DNA from: Perognathus longimembris pacificus | Lineage: Eukaryota > Chordata > Mammalia > Rodentia > Heteromyidae | Length of the DNA stretch: 64,000 nt | NCBI RefSeq assembly: GCF_023159225.1 | Contig: NC_063181.1 | Span: forward strand, 13,041,606 to 13,105,605 | Direction of reading: 5' to 3' | Part shown: in pieces, positions 10,536-23,775 of the stretch | Layout of the letters: each line of letters starts with the position of its first letter | How positions within the stretch are numbered: position 1 is the first letter of the stretch | Position numbers and translations under genes: made by a program | The notes under the pieces: generated by a model | The model's input: the letters and a program-made list of their open reading frames with translations, nothing else | Databases searched by the model: none | Told to the model about the DNA's origin: nothing

Positions 10536-12310
10536 GGGAGAGGTGAGGCACAGCAGAACAGCTCTCAACATGACAACCCAAAGCAGAGGAAGTGTTGGCT
10601 TTTTTTACGTTGTTCCTTTTTATTCTACCCAGGTTCTCACGCTATGGGCTAGAACCATCTAAATTTTCCTTCCCTTAGTTAATCCTCTCTGGAAACATTC
10701 TTATAAACATACCCAGAGGTATGATTGTCATCTCCTAGGTACCCAATCAAGTTAAAATAATGATGAAGATTAACATGATAGCATTGTAACTCCTCCCCTT
10801 CATAATTCAACAACCAAAAATTAAACTGTAATATTCCCCTCTGCCCTGCTCCAAATTCTCATATATACCCCATAAAAAGAAATGCATTCTATTAGTCACT
10901 AAGCATCCTCACCGTCTTAACAGTTTCATCATTGTTCAATTGTCCAATGTCTTTTCTGAGACTCAAGATAGACTCTTTGCTGAGTCCCTGTCAAATTAAA
11001 CACAAGTTCTAAACACCAGGATACAATGGCTTAATGTAAGCATTATGATTCTGAAAGGTAGGAATGGGCATAGAAAGGAGGGATTAGAACCAACGTTAAG
11101 GCTGAGAAGAAGCAGGACAAACCTTAAATCATAGCTCCATGTCCAGCTGTGATATATTTGGGATGTGGGACTCACAGGTCTTAAGCCTCTTGGCTCTATG
11201 TCCTTGGGGCTTGCAGCCCCTTTGACCTTTCCTTTGGATTGGCTCTGCTGGCTGCTTGAAGCTTCCCTCAGCAGATGTTCCATGTCCCTGGCATCTCTTA
11301 ACTTCTCGGGGTCTCTGTTGCAGCTTAGGATCACCCTTCCAGCTTCACATATAGCTTTCTCAGGGCCTGCCTGTGCCCATTGCAGGCATTCAGGTTTCTC
11401 TTTGACCCCTGAAGCCCTCTTCATGTTGGGATTCCGTTCTCACCTAGTGGGTACCTGAAATTCTAGCATCATATGATTGATGCCAAGGTCTGACGTCAGC
11501 TTTAACAGTTGCCAAGCTACTTCAGACAGCAGAAGCCACAATCTACCAGTGCATAGGAGACTGAGCACAGAGATGGATGGAGGGGCACAACTTCCTAGGC
11601 AGGCTTGTGCAAGTGGGATTCCCTGAGCTGTCTTCTTCAGAGAAGGTCTTTCAAATGACCCTTTATAGTCCTTTAAACCCTTGGGACTAAGATTTATAGG
11701 ATCTGGCTGATTCCTGTGATGGCTTCAAGGTATTTTCCTCACTGTTCCAGAACAACATACTGGACTTCTTTTTATCGACCATCATTTCTTCAGCAGACAC
11801 TTTATCCCTTGCTCCAGCTTTCATGTCCTTCATCTTTTCTGGACACATTGCTAGTGCTTCCCCACCAGGTATCCACAAGCTTTCCTAAATTTCACTCACA
11901 AGTGGGTTCCAAAAGTTTCCATACCGACCTATAGGATCAGGTGGTTACAGCAATTTTTGATGACAGTTTTTAGATCATTGTGACAAAAACCCCCTGACAT
12001 AAACAAGTTCAGGAAAGAAGAGCTTATTTGGACTCACAGTTTCAGAAGTTGTGGTCTGTCATGGTAGGAGCCATAGGGTGTGGGGGAGCAGCTCACCTTA
12101 TGGCAGCCAAGAAGCAGAAGAAGGGGAAACTATTTCTGTGCAGAGGCTTTGATCTCTTTCTCCTTTTATTCTACCGAGGCCCCAGCCTATAGGATGCTGT
12201 TCCCCACATTCCCTGCATGTCTTCCCCACTTAGGTAAATCCTCCTTGGATATTCAATTGAGTCATTCTTGACAATTTAATATTGGCAGTCGAGATTAAAT
12301 GTCACAATGT
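10430..12310 (-). mobile_element. Degenerate MaLR-type ERV: LTR, internal region, LTR
   Basis: Two related segments in the same orientation flank about 1.2 kb. The right one (about 11975-12310) reads TGACAAAAACC, CTCACAGTTTCAG, GGTCTGTCATGGTAGGAG, CTTATGGCAGCCAAGAAGC, CCTTTTATTCTACCGAGG and a closing TTGACAATTT. The left one (about 10430-10790) has recognisable counterparts: GGTTTCAGTCCATG, CCTTTTTATTCTACCCAGG, AGTTAATCCTCTCTGG. The internal part resembles MST/THE1-type internal sequence in reverse (TTCCAAAAGTTTCCATACC then TACAGCAATTTT before the LTR). The 142-codon minus-strand frame at 10996-11424 lies inside and resembles no protein I know. The family name is uncertain. Confidence 0.6.
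10485..10532. repeat. (TG)n microsatellite inside the left LTR
   Basis: About 24 uninterrupted TG units. It lies within the left LTR-like copy; the right copy has no repeat at the equivalent site, so it expanded after insertion. Confidence 0.95.
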
Positions 12311-12814
12311 ACATCCACCCATATTTCTTTATCTCATGTATTACACTTGCATTATTTCAGAAGTAGGACCTGGACTATGATACAGCTTCCCCACTGAGAT
12401 TGGCAAACTCACTCTTCCTTGGTGCTTTGTTACTCTTAGGCTTAAATCCTAGATGCCATTTTTAGTTTTCTGTCATTAAGATGGAGGAAGAGAGAATATT
12501 TTTATGTGCTACTGAGAAGAGTTCTTACCTTTCACTTGGAGTCTGCATTATTGATTAATTGTGACCAGTCTTTTGTTAATTTTAAGCATGCATCAATAAT
12601 TGGCATTAGCTGCTGATTTACTATCTTTAGAACTCTTATTTTCCTTATATCAAACAAATACCTGGTAAATAGCACCAATGTTTCTTTTCAAAATCTACCA
12701 TTACTATTGGAGAAAGATTTAATGATTATACTGTTCTTGTAGATCAGAGATGACTACCCACAGGCCGTGATGCATTTTCAATTGGTACCAGTGATGGTAG
12801 CAGTGGTCACCGTT

Positions 12815-13130
12815 CAGTTTATTTATTTATTTTTAATATAACTTTTTTCTTTATTGTCAAATTGTAGTACAGAGGGGTTAAGGATTCATGTGTAAGGCAA
12901 TGAGAACATTTCTTGTTCGACTTGTTACCTTCTCCCTCATTTCCCCCCTCCCTCCTTTCCCTCTCTCCCGAGAGTTGTTCAGTTGGTTTACACCAAATGA
13001 TTTTGTAAGTATTGCTTTTGGGATGGTTTGTCTTTTTATCTTTTGTCTCTTGATTTTGTTATTCCCTTTCCCTTCCCTAGTTCTAATACCGTATAAACAG
13101 TATCAAGGGTACTTGAGAGTAGCAGCAGCA
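12815..13130 (-). mobile_element. L1 3'UTR, minus strand, short
   Basis: It shares GTACAGAGGGGTTA, GTGTAAGGCAATGAG, ACTTGTTACCT and a pyrimidine block with 8130-8500, then AGTTGTTCAGTTGGTTTACA and CCCTTCCCTAGTTC. It is 5'-truncated. Confidence 0.7.
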
Positions 13131-16100
13131 TGACAGAGGATGGAGGTTAGCATTGGAGGGGGTTTACCAGGAATAATTTTTGGGTCTCCATTTATGAAAG
13201 GCAGGAGAAAATAACTGGACTAGAGAGAAGATGTTGGGCTATAATATCATTTTAGCAAAGATTTTAGGCAAATGTAGAGCTCTGATGCTTGGATGTCTAA
13301 GTTGAATGGAAGTAGCTGTACCCTTCTACACCGTGATCAATCATGTTGCTATAGGAAGTGATTTGGACTATGGATGAAGCAGCATTTCAGACAAGGTAGT
13401 TGGCAACTGAAGACTAATAGTCAACAGTCATTCAGCAGGTTAGAGTAAATTTCTCCATCTTGAGGTTCAATCTGGATAGCTCATCAAAGCATCCTCTAAA
13501 AAGACCAAAGAAAAGACTCAAGTAGTAGTAACTCCCATCCCTTTCCATATTTATATAGGCAGTGGAGAAAGAGAATACCCGGACTATTGTATGGGGAAAA
13601 TCTTCCCTTAAATTTAATATCACGCCAGACATATTTGTAAGCAAATTCTACCAGTTATTTATGAAAAACATTGTGTGGAAATTTCCAGTTCCTTTCATAT
13701 TTTTGCAAAGCAAGATGGTGAATATGATTTTCTGTAGAGGCAAAATATATTGTGATTTCTAGAGAGGGATGGCCAGTCTCTACGACTGGAAATGTGAAGA
13801 ATGTGAATGATCAAAGAATATGTTAATTGGAGAGATTAGGGATCGACATGAAAGCTAAGAGAAAAATAGTCCCAAGGGCAAATGCTGAAGATGCCCATTC
13901 AAATCTGTCCACATACAAAATTACTTGTCACAAAGATCTAATGGATTGATGGCATTAAATACAAGAATCCTGTAAGTAAACTTCTTTATTCTGATTCATT
14001 GCTCAATAGGCCTTTCTCTGAGTATTGTTTTGCATCATATGTATTTGTCTGTATTCACAGTAAGTTGATCAGATTGTTCCCTCTACAATTATATTTCTTC
14101 TTATGAAGTAGGGTTTTGATTTCATGATAATGGTATCTTAGGAGTTTTCTTACAGCTGTCTATATTTCCTGGTGTTTTAGATTGTGGGCCACTGACAAAA
14201 TGGGAGTTTCAAATTTGCTGAGGTTAAAGTCAAACTTTAATTTGAGTCATCAAAAGTGGATCCTACTTTTTATGCGTCTCCCTGGAAATACCCCTCTATC
14301 CTATCTTTTCTTGAATTTAGTTAGTGGTTGCTTGTTAAGTAGTGAGTCAATGACTGGTAAGGCCACAGCCTCAGAGAAAATAATGTAATTGATGTGTAAT
14401 CCAGGACAATTGTGATGAGCTGTCACTCAGAGATACTCAGGATTAAGTATAATTGGTGCCAAAGGTACAAAACTGGTAAAACCAGATACCCCGTGAGCAG
14501 TTGCTAAGGCAATGTGACTAATTCTGGTAATGAAGTCTATTTTTAATATTTCTCATAACGATTCAAGGTAGTCTTAAAGAGCCCAGCATACTAGGACTTC
14601 CCAAATGATAAATAGAAGGCTAAACAGTTCATTTACCAAGGCTAAATAGTTCATTTACCATTGACTTTGAATGGCTGTTCCAAGAGTCTGTCCAATATAC
14701 TGATAGTCTCCAAATGAAAAGGACATTATGTTATTGAGTTTTGAATTCCAGGTACTTAGGACAATGTAAGATACAAAATATAAGTTCAACAAACCATAAT
14801 GAAATGTCTCATAACTTTGGAAATAATACAAATGGAATTTAAGCACCTAAAATTCCATGTGGATTCCTTATTTTTTATTTCTTTTAGTGTCCATTTTATT
14901 AACTTTACAATCCTCTCATAGAATTACTGATAACTTAATCTCACTAATTGTTGAAATGAATATGAATGAGCCTTTTATAATTTTTGACCTAATTACTAAA
15001 GTGCTATATTTCTAAGATGGTATAAATAAGAGTAATATAAATTATAATTACCTTTAACTCAAAAATAAAATTATACATAATATAATACATAATAAAATAT
15101 AATTATCTGTAACTCAAAATTTTATTACTATCTGTGGGGTTTTGTTCTTGCCCAGTTTTATTTAAAAGGAGATTATCTTTCAATTAACAATATTTCCATA
15201 AATTATGGCACCAACTCTGAAGGGGATAGTGATTATCTGATATGTTTGACAAAGTATACTTTGGTAAAAGTGAACGTAAATCTTCAGATATATTTTGTTT
15301 TGTTTTCAAATTCATACAAAAGGATTTTTAAATGAGTTTCACTGAAAATAATTTAAGAGGAAAATTACAGTTCTATCTCTAGTCCAAATATTTACACATA
15401 AGCTATGAGTCAAAGTGTGCATGTAACATCCTCTAGTGCTGGCCCAAATTTCCAATTAGTATCTTCAAATTAAGATTTACTCGTCCAGTTCTAACTATTC
15501 ATATTAAAACATGCACACCCAGGACAACGATTCCTGGGATTTATGAAGATTTGATTTTCTTAGTGTGCATGTTTATCTTTAGATTGTAGCCCTCATAGGT
15601 TTTTCTTTGATTATCCAGAGCAAGGCTTGTAAGAATATTTGCGGCTTACTTACCAGCTTTGAAAAATCACATATAAAAGACAGGTGGAGTCAGAGGTGGT
15701 TTTGTCTCTACCAGTGAACAAGTCATGGTGGACTCCATTTACCTTTTGAAGATGTTCTTTCTGTACCTCACTTCCATTTTCCAAGAATGTATATTATCTC
15801 CACCAGTCAATGTAGGTGCTTGTTTCTGTATCTCTGGAAAAGAACTCATCTCGTTCTGTTTCCTTAGAGGACTACAGTGGTTAGGTGAATCACCACTATG
15901 ACCTCAAATGGAAACATCAACAGAGGATGGCTCCAATGAAGAGCTGGGTGACCTTGTGCTAACACTCCGTGTACTGAAATGTAGCTATAAGTATATATTT
16001 TGCAAAGTAATGTCTATTAGCAATTTCACAGTATTAACAAGCCTTATAATACATTTCAAGGCTCAAAGGGTATGACATAGGCAAGGATATTTAATCATAT

Positions 16101-18897
16101 GTATTTCTAAAATTACCATATATATTTATTATATCACACATTTAATAGTAGTATAAGTTGCCAACATTTTATGGAATGTCTAAAGATGTTAAATCTTTGA
16201 AAATAATACCGACCTTTTGACTTCTGGCTTGTTTTGGTATGAATTAAATTCCCTGCAGTTATTCAATCAATTACGTAAAATATCCAAGACTACAAAAAGA
16301 AAAAGTAGAAATCAGTATGTGGAGTCAAGTTTTCATCACGTCAATGAGATTTAAAATTTTGCAAAGTTTATTTCACTGAGCACACGCTGTTTTGTGGCTG
16401 TTCAGTGGGAGATATAAACCAAAGGAAAAAATTCTAGCCTTTAACTTGTGCCCAGAGGAAATCTTTTACAAGATAATAATAACCAGAAAGGTTGGAATGT
16501 AGCCATTTCTCTCAACTTATCATAAAACTAAGCAAGATGAAAATGAGGAGTAGTGAGAAATAAGAATCTTCTCTTTGTTGAATAAGTAACTGGTCAGAAG
16601 AAAATAACAACTCTACATGCAAGTCTTACGTCAAGGAAAAGGGATCACGATTTGTTCCAAGAGCTTGTGTCAATATTTAGAAAATAAATAAGCTTAATTA
16701 ACAAAGATGTATCAGAATTGACTCCGATACTGGTCACAAATGTAAACGATTACAGGCTCAAGGGAAGAAAAAAACAAAACAAGTGTTTGCTTTGGTCCTT
16801 AGAAGATGTGTAATGTGGGAAATATAAATAAACCAAATCTCACTAGTGGTTGCTTATGTATTCAGTATGTGAGCAGTGTAAGAATGGTAGGTTTCTAAAA
16901 ACTTGTGAACTACATATGATTTATTTTTTTAAGACTTGTGTGAGAAAATATTAGGCCATCCACACAAAAAGTTTCAATATTTATTTTTATGTTCTTGATC
17001 AAAGAATTTTTTCTGTCAGTGTTTTCTCTTTTGAGACAAAGAGTTCCAAATGAATATTTGTGGTATGGGTGATATTTAAAAAATGTCCTGAGAAATCCTG
17101 TTCACAGGCATTGTGGGCTATAAATGCAGATTGATATGATATTTCAATGGGTCTTTTGTTATGGGAAAAAGTTGGTGTTCTGAGTTAAAAAGAAAGATGT
17201 TTATTTGAAATTTTAGCATTTAATCATATCCATAATGTAAGTTAATGCTAAAACAGAAACAGGAAACTTGAAAAGGATAACTGTGTTCCATGTTGGGAAA
17301 GAGCAGATCAATGTAGATTCATCATTACACTAACAAATATTGTGAAAAATTATTTTAGTGTTAAATATCTCCAGGCATAATCCTCATTCACAGTGTGCAT
17401 CTGTGTATGTATATATTTGATTTTCATTTCAGATCAGACATCTGACCTTTTATGGAAGTGATAGCTTGTTTTCTGAATTAGTTATTAATCTAATAATACC
17501 GTTTAACTAGTGGAGAAGTTCAGTGTTGTTTGCAGGGATTTCTAAATTTGGAGTATATTTAGTTTCTTTTTCATAATCAGTAGTCTCTTTTCTTGTGTGG
17601 TTTCAGCATAAGAGTATTTTAAATAATGACACAAGCTAGTCATGATGATTGCAGTCCAATCTGAGTCCAGCCATGGGCAAAAATTGTGAGACCCTATAAA
17701 AAAAGTAACTACATATCCTTTAAAAAAGGAGAAAAAAGAACTTTACAGAAAATGTTTTCTTATGAACCACTCTCAAATGTTGGATTTGTTATTTTTATTA
17801 AAAATTTAAGAAAACTGCATAGAACATAAAAAACTCTATCCTTTAAGAGTACTTCTGAGAGTAGGCAGAAAATATATGTTTAGTCAAGTCATTTTTATCC
17901 TGTATCAAGAGATTTTACAACTTCAGATAATTATTCCTCCATCTTGGAATTTATATTAACTTTGATATGTGTCTTTTTCTGGAATACATATGAAATGTTA
18001 ACAGGATTTTCCCCCCTCTTTTGATTGATGTAACATCGTCTCGAAAATGTATATATTAGAACTTCAGCCAAATCTTATTTTTCTTTGCCAGTTTGCTTAG
18101 TTGCTGTCAATCATTTAAAAATAGTTGACTTTTGAGAGTTTACTCTTGCCCTTGTCTGAAGAAATTTTCATTATACCTTCATTATAAGTCCAAGTGATCT
18201 TGTCAGAATTTACGTGACCTTATTTTCTCTCCCTAAGTCTAGGATTAATAAAAGCTGAAGTTTAAGAAGAATATGGAAAAAGTGTAATGACCAATACTCT
18301 TGGCTGTGTTTGAATCTGAGTTGTCTCACCAAATCTCGTAAATCTGAAGTTTTAATGTTCTTTCTTGGCCATTTAGCAAGTACTCCCAGTACTCTTAATA
18401 ATACAAATGAGAAGGAAACCCAGCTCCCTTTGAATAGTTTCATTAAGTTTATAGCAATAATTCACTCTCAGTTGAAGGGTTTCAAAATACGCATTCTTGG
18501 AAATAGTATCTAGTGTTTTGGTTATGAAACTTCATTTTTGTTATATACAACATATATACAGATCTACATCATATTTCCATTTATTTTTGTTTTTCATAAC
18601 CAGAAGCATTTATTGAAGAGCTCCTTATTTGATAAATCATAATGTACTGTACATTTCAAAATACTACAAAGAAGGATTTTGAAAGTTTATATCAGGGGAT
18701 GATAAATGGTTGAGAAGGTATGTCTAGCTTCATTTAAACATTATGCTACACACATATCAAAATGTCACATTACACTGTTAATAAGTGCAATTTTGTTTTT
18801 ATGACCAATCAAAATACAGAATTTATTAAAAAATGAAGATTAGAAACTTGAGTTTTTTTATTGTGATCAGTACTTTGAAAGCAGATTAAAGAATAAG

Positions 18898-19012
18898 TAT
18901 TTTCCTTTTTTCTTCCTTTTCCTTTCTCCCTCCTTCACTCCCTCCCTCCTCTCTCGATCTCTCTTTCTTTCTTTCTTTCTTTGCTTCCTTTCTTTCTTTC
19001 TTCCCTTCCTAG
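18898..19012. repeat. Polypyrimidine / TTTC-rich tract
   Basis: An almost uninterrupted C/T run of about 110 bases with TTTC units on the plus strand. Confidence 0.9.
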
Positions 19013-19084
19013 TTGCCATAAGAGTTGATGTTTAATATATCATTTGTTCTAGGAAAATGTGTATTCTGTTTGCTTTTTAAACTT

Positions 19085-19640
19085 TTAAAATACATTTATT
19101 TTAAGTTTTAAATATTTTTTATTATAGTTAATTAGTTGTACAAAGGAAATGCCATTCAACAAAGCAGTTCATGAATACAGTGCATCTTGATCAATTTTAC
19201 CTCTTTTCAAAATTCTCACTCATCCCTCCCAACTATCCCTTTCCTTACTTTTCTTAATTTTGTAGGATGTTTTGAATATTTTTTGCCATTTAGCAAGATA
19301 GTTTATGAATATTATGCATCTTGATCTGTGTTCATGCTGGAAAGCAGCATGGAAGTTCCTCAAAAAACCGAACAGAGCTACCGTGTAACCCAGCAATTTT
19401 ACTTCTGGGCATTTATCCAATAGAACACAAACAAGGCTACTCTAAAGCCACCAGCACAACCATGTTCAGTGCAGCACTATTTCCCCTAGCCAAGATATGG
19501 ACTCAGCCCAGATGCCCCTCAGGAGATTAATGGATCAAGAAAATGTGGCATATATACACAATGGAATTACACTCATCCACTAGAAAGAATGATATTGTAC
19601 ATTTCAAAAGGAAATGGTAAGACTTAGAATTGGAGTACTT
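19085..19640. mobile_element. Twin-primed L1: 3'UTR (minus) joined to inverted ORF2 end (plus)
   Basis: 19085-19330 is L1 3'UTR-like on the minus strand (GTGCATCTTGATC, CCCTCCCAACTATCCC). From about 19330 the sequence reads in plus orientation as the C-terminal end of L1 ORF2: ELPCNPAILLLGIYP, then TMFSAALFPLAKIWTQPRCP, then AAAATGTGGCATATATACAC. Opposite orientation of the 3' end and the 5' part is the signature of L1 5' inversion. Confidence 0.65.
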
Positions 19641-20869
19641 TCAACCTGGGATTGACTGAACACTGATTAGGAAATCTTGTGTGTTGCCATTGAGGTACCG
19701 TGAGGCACCCCACTAGGCCATATGGGAAGAGTAGGATTCTGGGAATTCTCTCTGTAGGTCATGCCCGAAGAGACCCTGACTTCCTGTTTCCCAAGTAGTA
19801 ACAAGCTCTAAAATATTTCAGTGTCAATATAAGTAAATACAGGGATTCTTTTGAGGGCAGTAATTTTCAAATATCCCTCCCACTCTACCCCATGGACTGC
19901 AAGTCTTTGCCTTTGGCACAGGCAGTGTTCTGCGTCCTGTGTGTTATTGCTTTTGGCAATCTACTGTGAACCTCTTCTCAGAAAATTATGTGGCATCAGT
20001 GTTCATTCACCCATAAATAGGTTTGTATCCACTTTCGGTTTTATTTTTAGAAATCACACATATTTTTAGAAATCTCACGCTTGAAGCTACCTTAAAACTC
20101 ATCTCTGGGTCCCAGCTTCAAATGGGAGGAGCTAAATAATCACTGGGAATGGGGAGATAGATGAAGAAGAATGTTTAAGCCGGTGCATGTTCTCACAGTA
20201 CATAATTTTATTAGGCACATTTATAATGTGTATCATGTAAAGTACACTTTCTCTTGTTTTCTTAAAAAATTTTAGTATATTGAGGGAATGTGACCTTTAG
20301 GAGTTTAAAAATTATTCTTTCTGACCTTTAATTTTTGCCCACTGGTTAGTCCTAACTCCCAACTCTCCTTTTGAACATATGAATCAAAATAAATTCCTAA
20401 CAGCTAATAAATATTCCAATTGCTCTTGAGGGTTTTCTTTTCAGTCTAGTCTATAAAACCACGTTCTATATTGCTTTAATTTAAATGTCACTAATCTCAA
20501 ATCATTGTATCAAACAGGCAAGTCAATGATAATTAACTGCTTTATAAACCATTTTCCTCTCTTTTGGGGAGGGTGAGTGAAAAACAAATAGCAAGTAGCA
20601 GATTGAATAGTAAGGATTCTAAATTGTTATATATCTCTTAGAACCCAAACAGCACAAGCATTTGATAATAATGAAGGCTTTATGTATATACCATACAAAT
20701 TGCCACATTTGCTCACTACACCAATGCATACATAAAATATATAAGCATAGAGAAATGGGATACTTAGCTACAGGAGAGATGAATAAACAAAGCTTTTGAA
20801 TGTGTGTAACATAAAGAAACTATATATTAAACTATATGATAATTAGATGATGCAGCTATTATCTTCTAT

Positions 20870-21655
20870 TCTAATCTGTCTGTTTCTGTGTGAGTACCAT
20901 GCTGGTTTTGTTACCATAGTACTGTAGTATAAGTTGAAGTCAGGCATTGTGTTGTCTTCAGCATTATATGTTTTGCTCAAGATTGTTTTGACTATTTAGG
21001 TTTCTTTTTGTGACCAAGTGAGTTTTAGTATTTATTTTTCTATTTATGTGAGCAAATATCTTTGGAATTTTGATAGAGGTTGTATTGACTCTAGTTTTTT
21101 TTGTTTTTTTTTTTTTTAGCAATATAGCCATTTTCACAATATTGATTCTGTTGATCCATGAACATCAGAGGTCTATGTCTGATTTCTTTTCTTAGTGTTT
21201 TGGAGTTTTTATGGTAAAAGTATTTCATCTTCTTTTTTTTTCTTTTTGGCCAGTCCTGGGCCTTGGACTCAGGGCCTGAGCACTGTCCCTGGCTTCTTCC
21301 CGCTCAAGGCTAGCACTCTGCCACTTGAGCCACAGCGCCGCTTCTGGCCATTTTCTGTATATGTGGTGCTGGGGAATGAACCTAGGGCCTTGTGTATCCG
21401 AGGCAGGCACTCTTGCCACTAGGCTATATCCCCAGCCCCTCATCTTCTTAATTAAGTTTATTTTTAGGTATTTAAGTTTTTGAGGTTTTTGTAACTAGGA
21501 TTGTCTTCCTGATTTTCTTTTCCTCAGCCAGTTCGTTATTGAGCGATAGAAGAGTTACTGATTTTCTCAGCCTGTTCATTACTGAGAGATAGAAGGGTTT
21601 TTGCATGTCGATTCAATATCTTTCTACTTTTCCAAAACTGCTTATGAGACCTAAG
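20870..21655 (-). mobile_element. L1 ORF2 fragment, minus strand (inverted 5' part)
   Basis: GTACCATGCTGGTTTTGTTA, GTATAAGTTGAAGTCAGGCA, AGCCATTTTCACAATATTGA and TGCTTATGAGACC are the reverse complement of conserved L1 ORF2 reverse-transcriptase coding sequence. The fragment is interrupted by an IDL-Geo SINE at 21235-21439. Confidence 0.8.
21235..21439 (-). mobile_element. IDL-Geo SINE nested in L1, with target duplication
   Basis: T-rich tail, GGCCAGTCCTGGGCC, complete Geo and IDL halves ending CCCAGCCCC. TCATCTTCTT is duplicated at 21225-21234 and 21440-21449. The insertion splits the L1 fragment, so it is younger than that L1. Confidence 0.95.
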
Positions 21656-22080
21656 TCATATTCAGGAAAATGGATGTAACTAGACACCATCATGCTAAAT
21701 GAAATAAGTCAGATGGAGAGAGACCAATATCACACGTTTTCTCTCATAGGTGGAATCTAAATCTTAAAGAATGAAAATAGTATCTGTGAGTATTTGAGGA
21801 TGAAACCAAAGGGAAGGGAGAGATCAAAAGGAGAAGCTGAAGGGAGGTGAATGTGATTGGAGAAGTTTCATATGTATGAAAATAGAATTGAAAAGAAAAC
21901 CCTGATATAATATGATTTAAAAATAAGTGAGGGGGAGGATAAATGAGTAATAATAGAAGGGCCAAATTTGGTCGAAATACCTGATGTGCACATGTGGAAT
22001 TATAATACTACCCCTACTTTGTGCATATTAGTACACACTAGTAAAATGAACTATGGTGGATATTAACAATTTTAAAATGT
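21656..22080 (+). mobile_element. L1 3' end, plus strand
   Basis: AAAATGGATGTAACTAGACA, CATGCTAAATGAAATAAGTC and TTCTCTCATAGGTGGAATC are the plus-strand L1 ORF2 end and 3'UTR. It directly adjoins the inverted ORF2 fragment to the left. Confidence 0.8.
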
Positions 22081-22599
22081 TTATTCTTTTCCTTTGATAA
22101 TATCAAGCTTTACGGATGCCTGTGACCTCAGATGCATTAGGTCTGTGCATGGATGAACCACTTCATCCCAGCCTATTGCTTTACTTTTCAAGAAGTCATT
22201 TGTTGTTTTGTTTTTCCCCAGAAGCAATTTATGGAGTTTTCATAAATGCCAAATGATTTTGAAGTTATTAGTTTAGAAAGTAAATAAATAAAATGGGTTA
22301 TGTCCTCCAGAATGGTTCTGTCTCCTTTCTCACAATCATTTATCTGGCCTCAGGACTTCCTTTTTAATTGCTCAAGAAAAAATATTTTGCTTCTGTTAAA
22401 GGATTCATCTTGCTGGTCTGGGTTTGATGTAATCTATTGGGGTATGAATAGTTCTGCACATGAAAAGCTATCACAAGAAAATGAAATCTCAAAAATATTA
22501 GAACTCTAATTTACAGATGCTTTGTTTATTATGTAGAATGTAGGGTTGGGAAAACCTGCAGTTTGACAGTGAATGTGCCTCTGTTTTAAAGGTAATCAG

Positions 22600-22890
22600 C
22601 CAAGAGTAAAATTTCATTCTAGTTGGAAAATTTGAACTTGAAAGGGGTGGGCTGGATGGCAAGGGGTAGACAAATGAAGAAGGGAGGAGGGAGGATGCAG
22701 TCAAGAATCCAATGTATATCGTACAAAAATTAAGAAGGGTGAGGGAAGAAGTGGACGGGGAGGAATGGGTGAGAATGTTGAAAGGGGAGACCAATGATCA
22801 AGGTGCATTGTGTTCATAAACTTCTTTGTTAAAGAGCATCTCCTTTATACAACTAAAGATGATAAACATTAATGATAATGAAGACAACGA
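22600..22890 (+). mobile_element. L1 3'UTR, plus strand
   Basis: A G-rich tract (GGACGGGGAGGAATGGGTGA), GATCAAGGTGCATTGTGTTC, ATAAACTTCTTTGTTAAAG and TACAACTAAAGATGATAAAC form the plus-strand counterpart of the minus-strand copies at 43456 and 45375. Confidence 0.7.
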
Positions 22891-23504
22891 CAATAAGAAT
22901 CACTTGTTAAAATGTAAGGACCCAAGGTTCTTCTCTAGACACCCTAACTCAAAGACCAACCCACACCTGCTCGGTCTTAGGCAAAGTGAATTTCAGACAG
23001 TGTTCCAGTCTCTGGTTGCCTCAGCACTCCAGTATTATGAGGACTAGAGGCAGAGTGCCTACCAGGCAGTGCCCACAACTACTGCCAGGGAACACATGTG
23101 ATGGGGGTGTGGAAAAGTAGCACATTTGGATTACTTTACAATCTTGAAACGGTATGAAATTTATCCCAATGACAACCAACAAACATTATATTATAATGGG
23201 AAAAATATTTAAATTAGACAGATCATCTTTTTCTTGAGATGAATGATGCTGTCAGGGGGTTTGGATTATTATTTATGTTTTCTGCATGCACAAGAAGCCA
23301 AATTCAAGTTTACAACATGGATTTAGTTTTAGGCATCAAACTTAGCCAGGGTTATACATGTTTTTATAAAATGATTTTCAAGACTTGGTCCATCCATGAT
23401 GGTAGACAATAGTAAGCATCCCCTTATCTTTATTACATTTGACAATGAACAAATTATGGGTGACAGGGAAGAATTGTTGGTTGAGAAGAGAATTCAGATT
23501 TGTT

Positions 23505-23645
23505 TTTGTTTTTGGGTTTTTTTGGTAATGGCACGAGGGCTGCAATTCAGGGTGTGGGAATTGTCCTGTTCATTAGGTTTTTTTTGTTGTTTCTTTTTTT
23601 TTTTGCTCAAGGGTATTATTGTACCACTTGAGCCACAGCTCTACT

Positions 23646-23690
<45 letters not shown>

Positions 23691-23775
23691 TGGAGATAAA
23701 AGTTAATGGACTACCTGGGCATTCAAACTGTGATCCTCAGCTCTCAGTCTTGTGAATAGTATTGCAGAATGACTT
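23505..23775 (-). mobile_element. 7SL-Geo SINE (old) interrupted by a (GT)n tract
   Basis: Geo part (GCTCAAGGGTATTATTGTAC, CACTTGAGCCACAGCTC), a GT repeat at 23648-23687, then TTGGAGATAAAAGTTAATGG and GTGATCCTCAGCTCTCAG of the 7SL-like head in reverse. Confidence 0.7.
23648..23687. repeat. (GT)n microsatellite
   Basis: About 20 uninterrupted GT units sited inside the SINE linker. Confidence 0.95.

Noticed and set aside
10996..11424. 142-codon minus-strand open frame, the longest in the window
   Set aside because: It lies inside the MaLR-like internal region, resembles no protein I know and has no splice or promoter context. MaLR internal regions are non-coding, so I treat it as chance.
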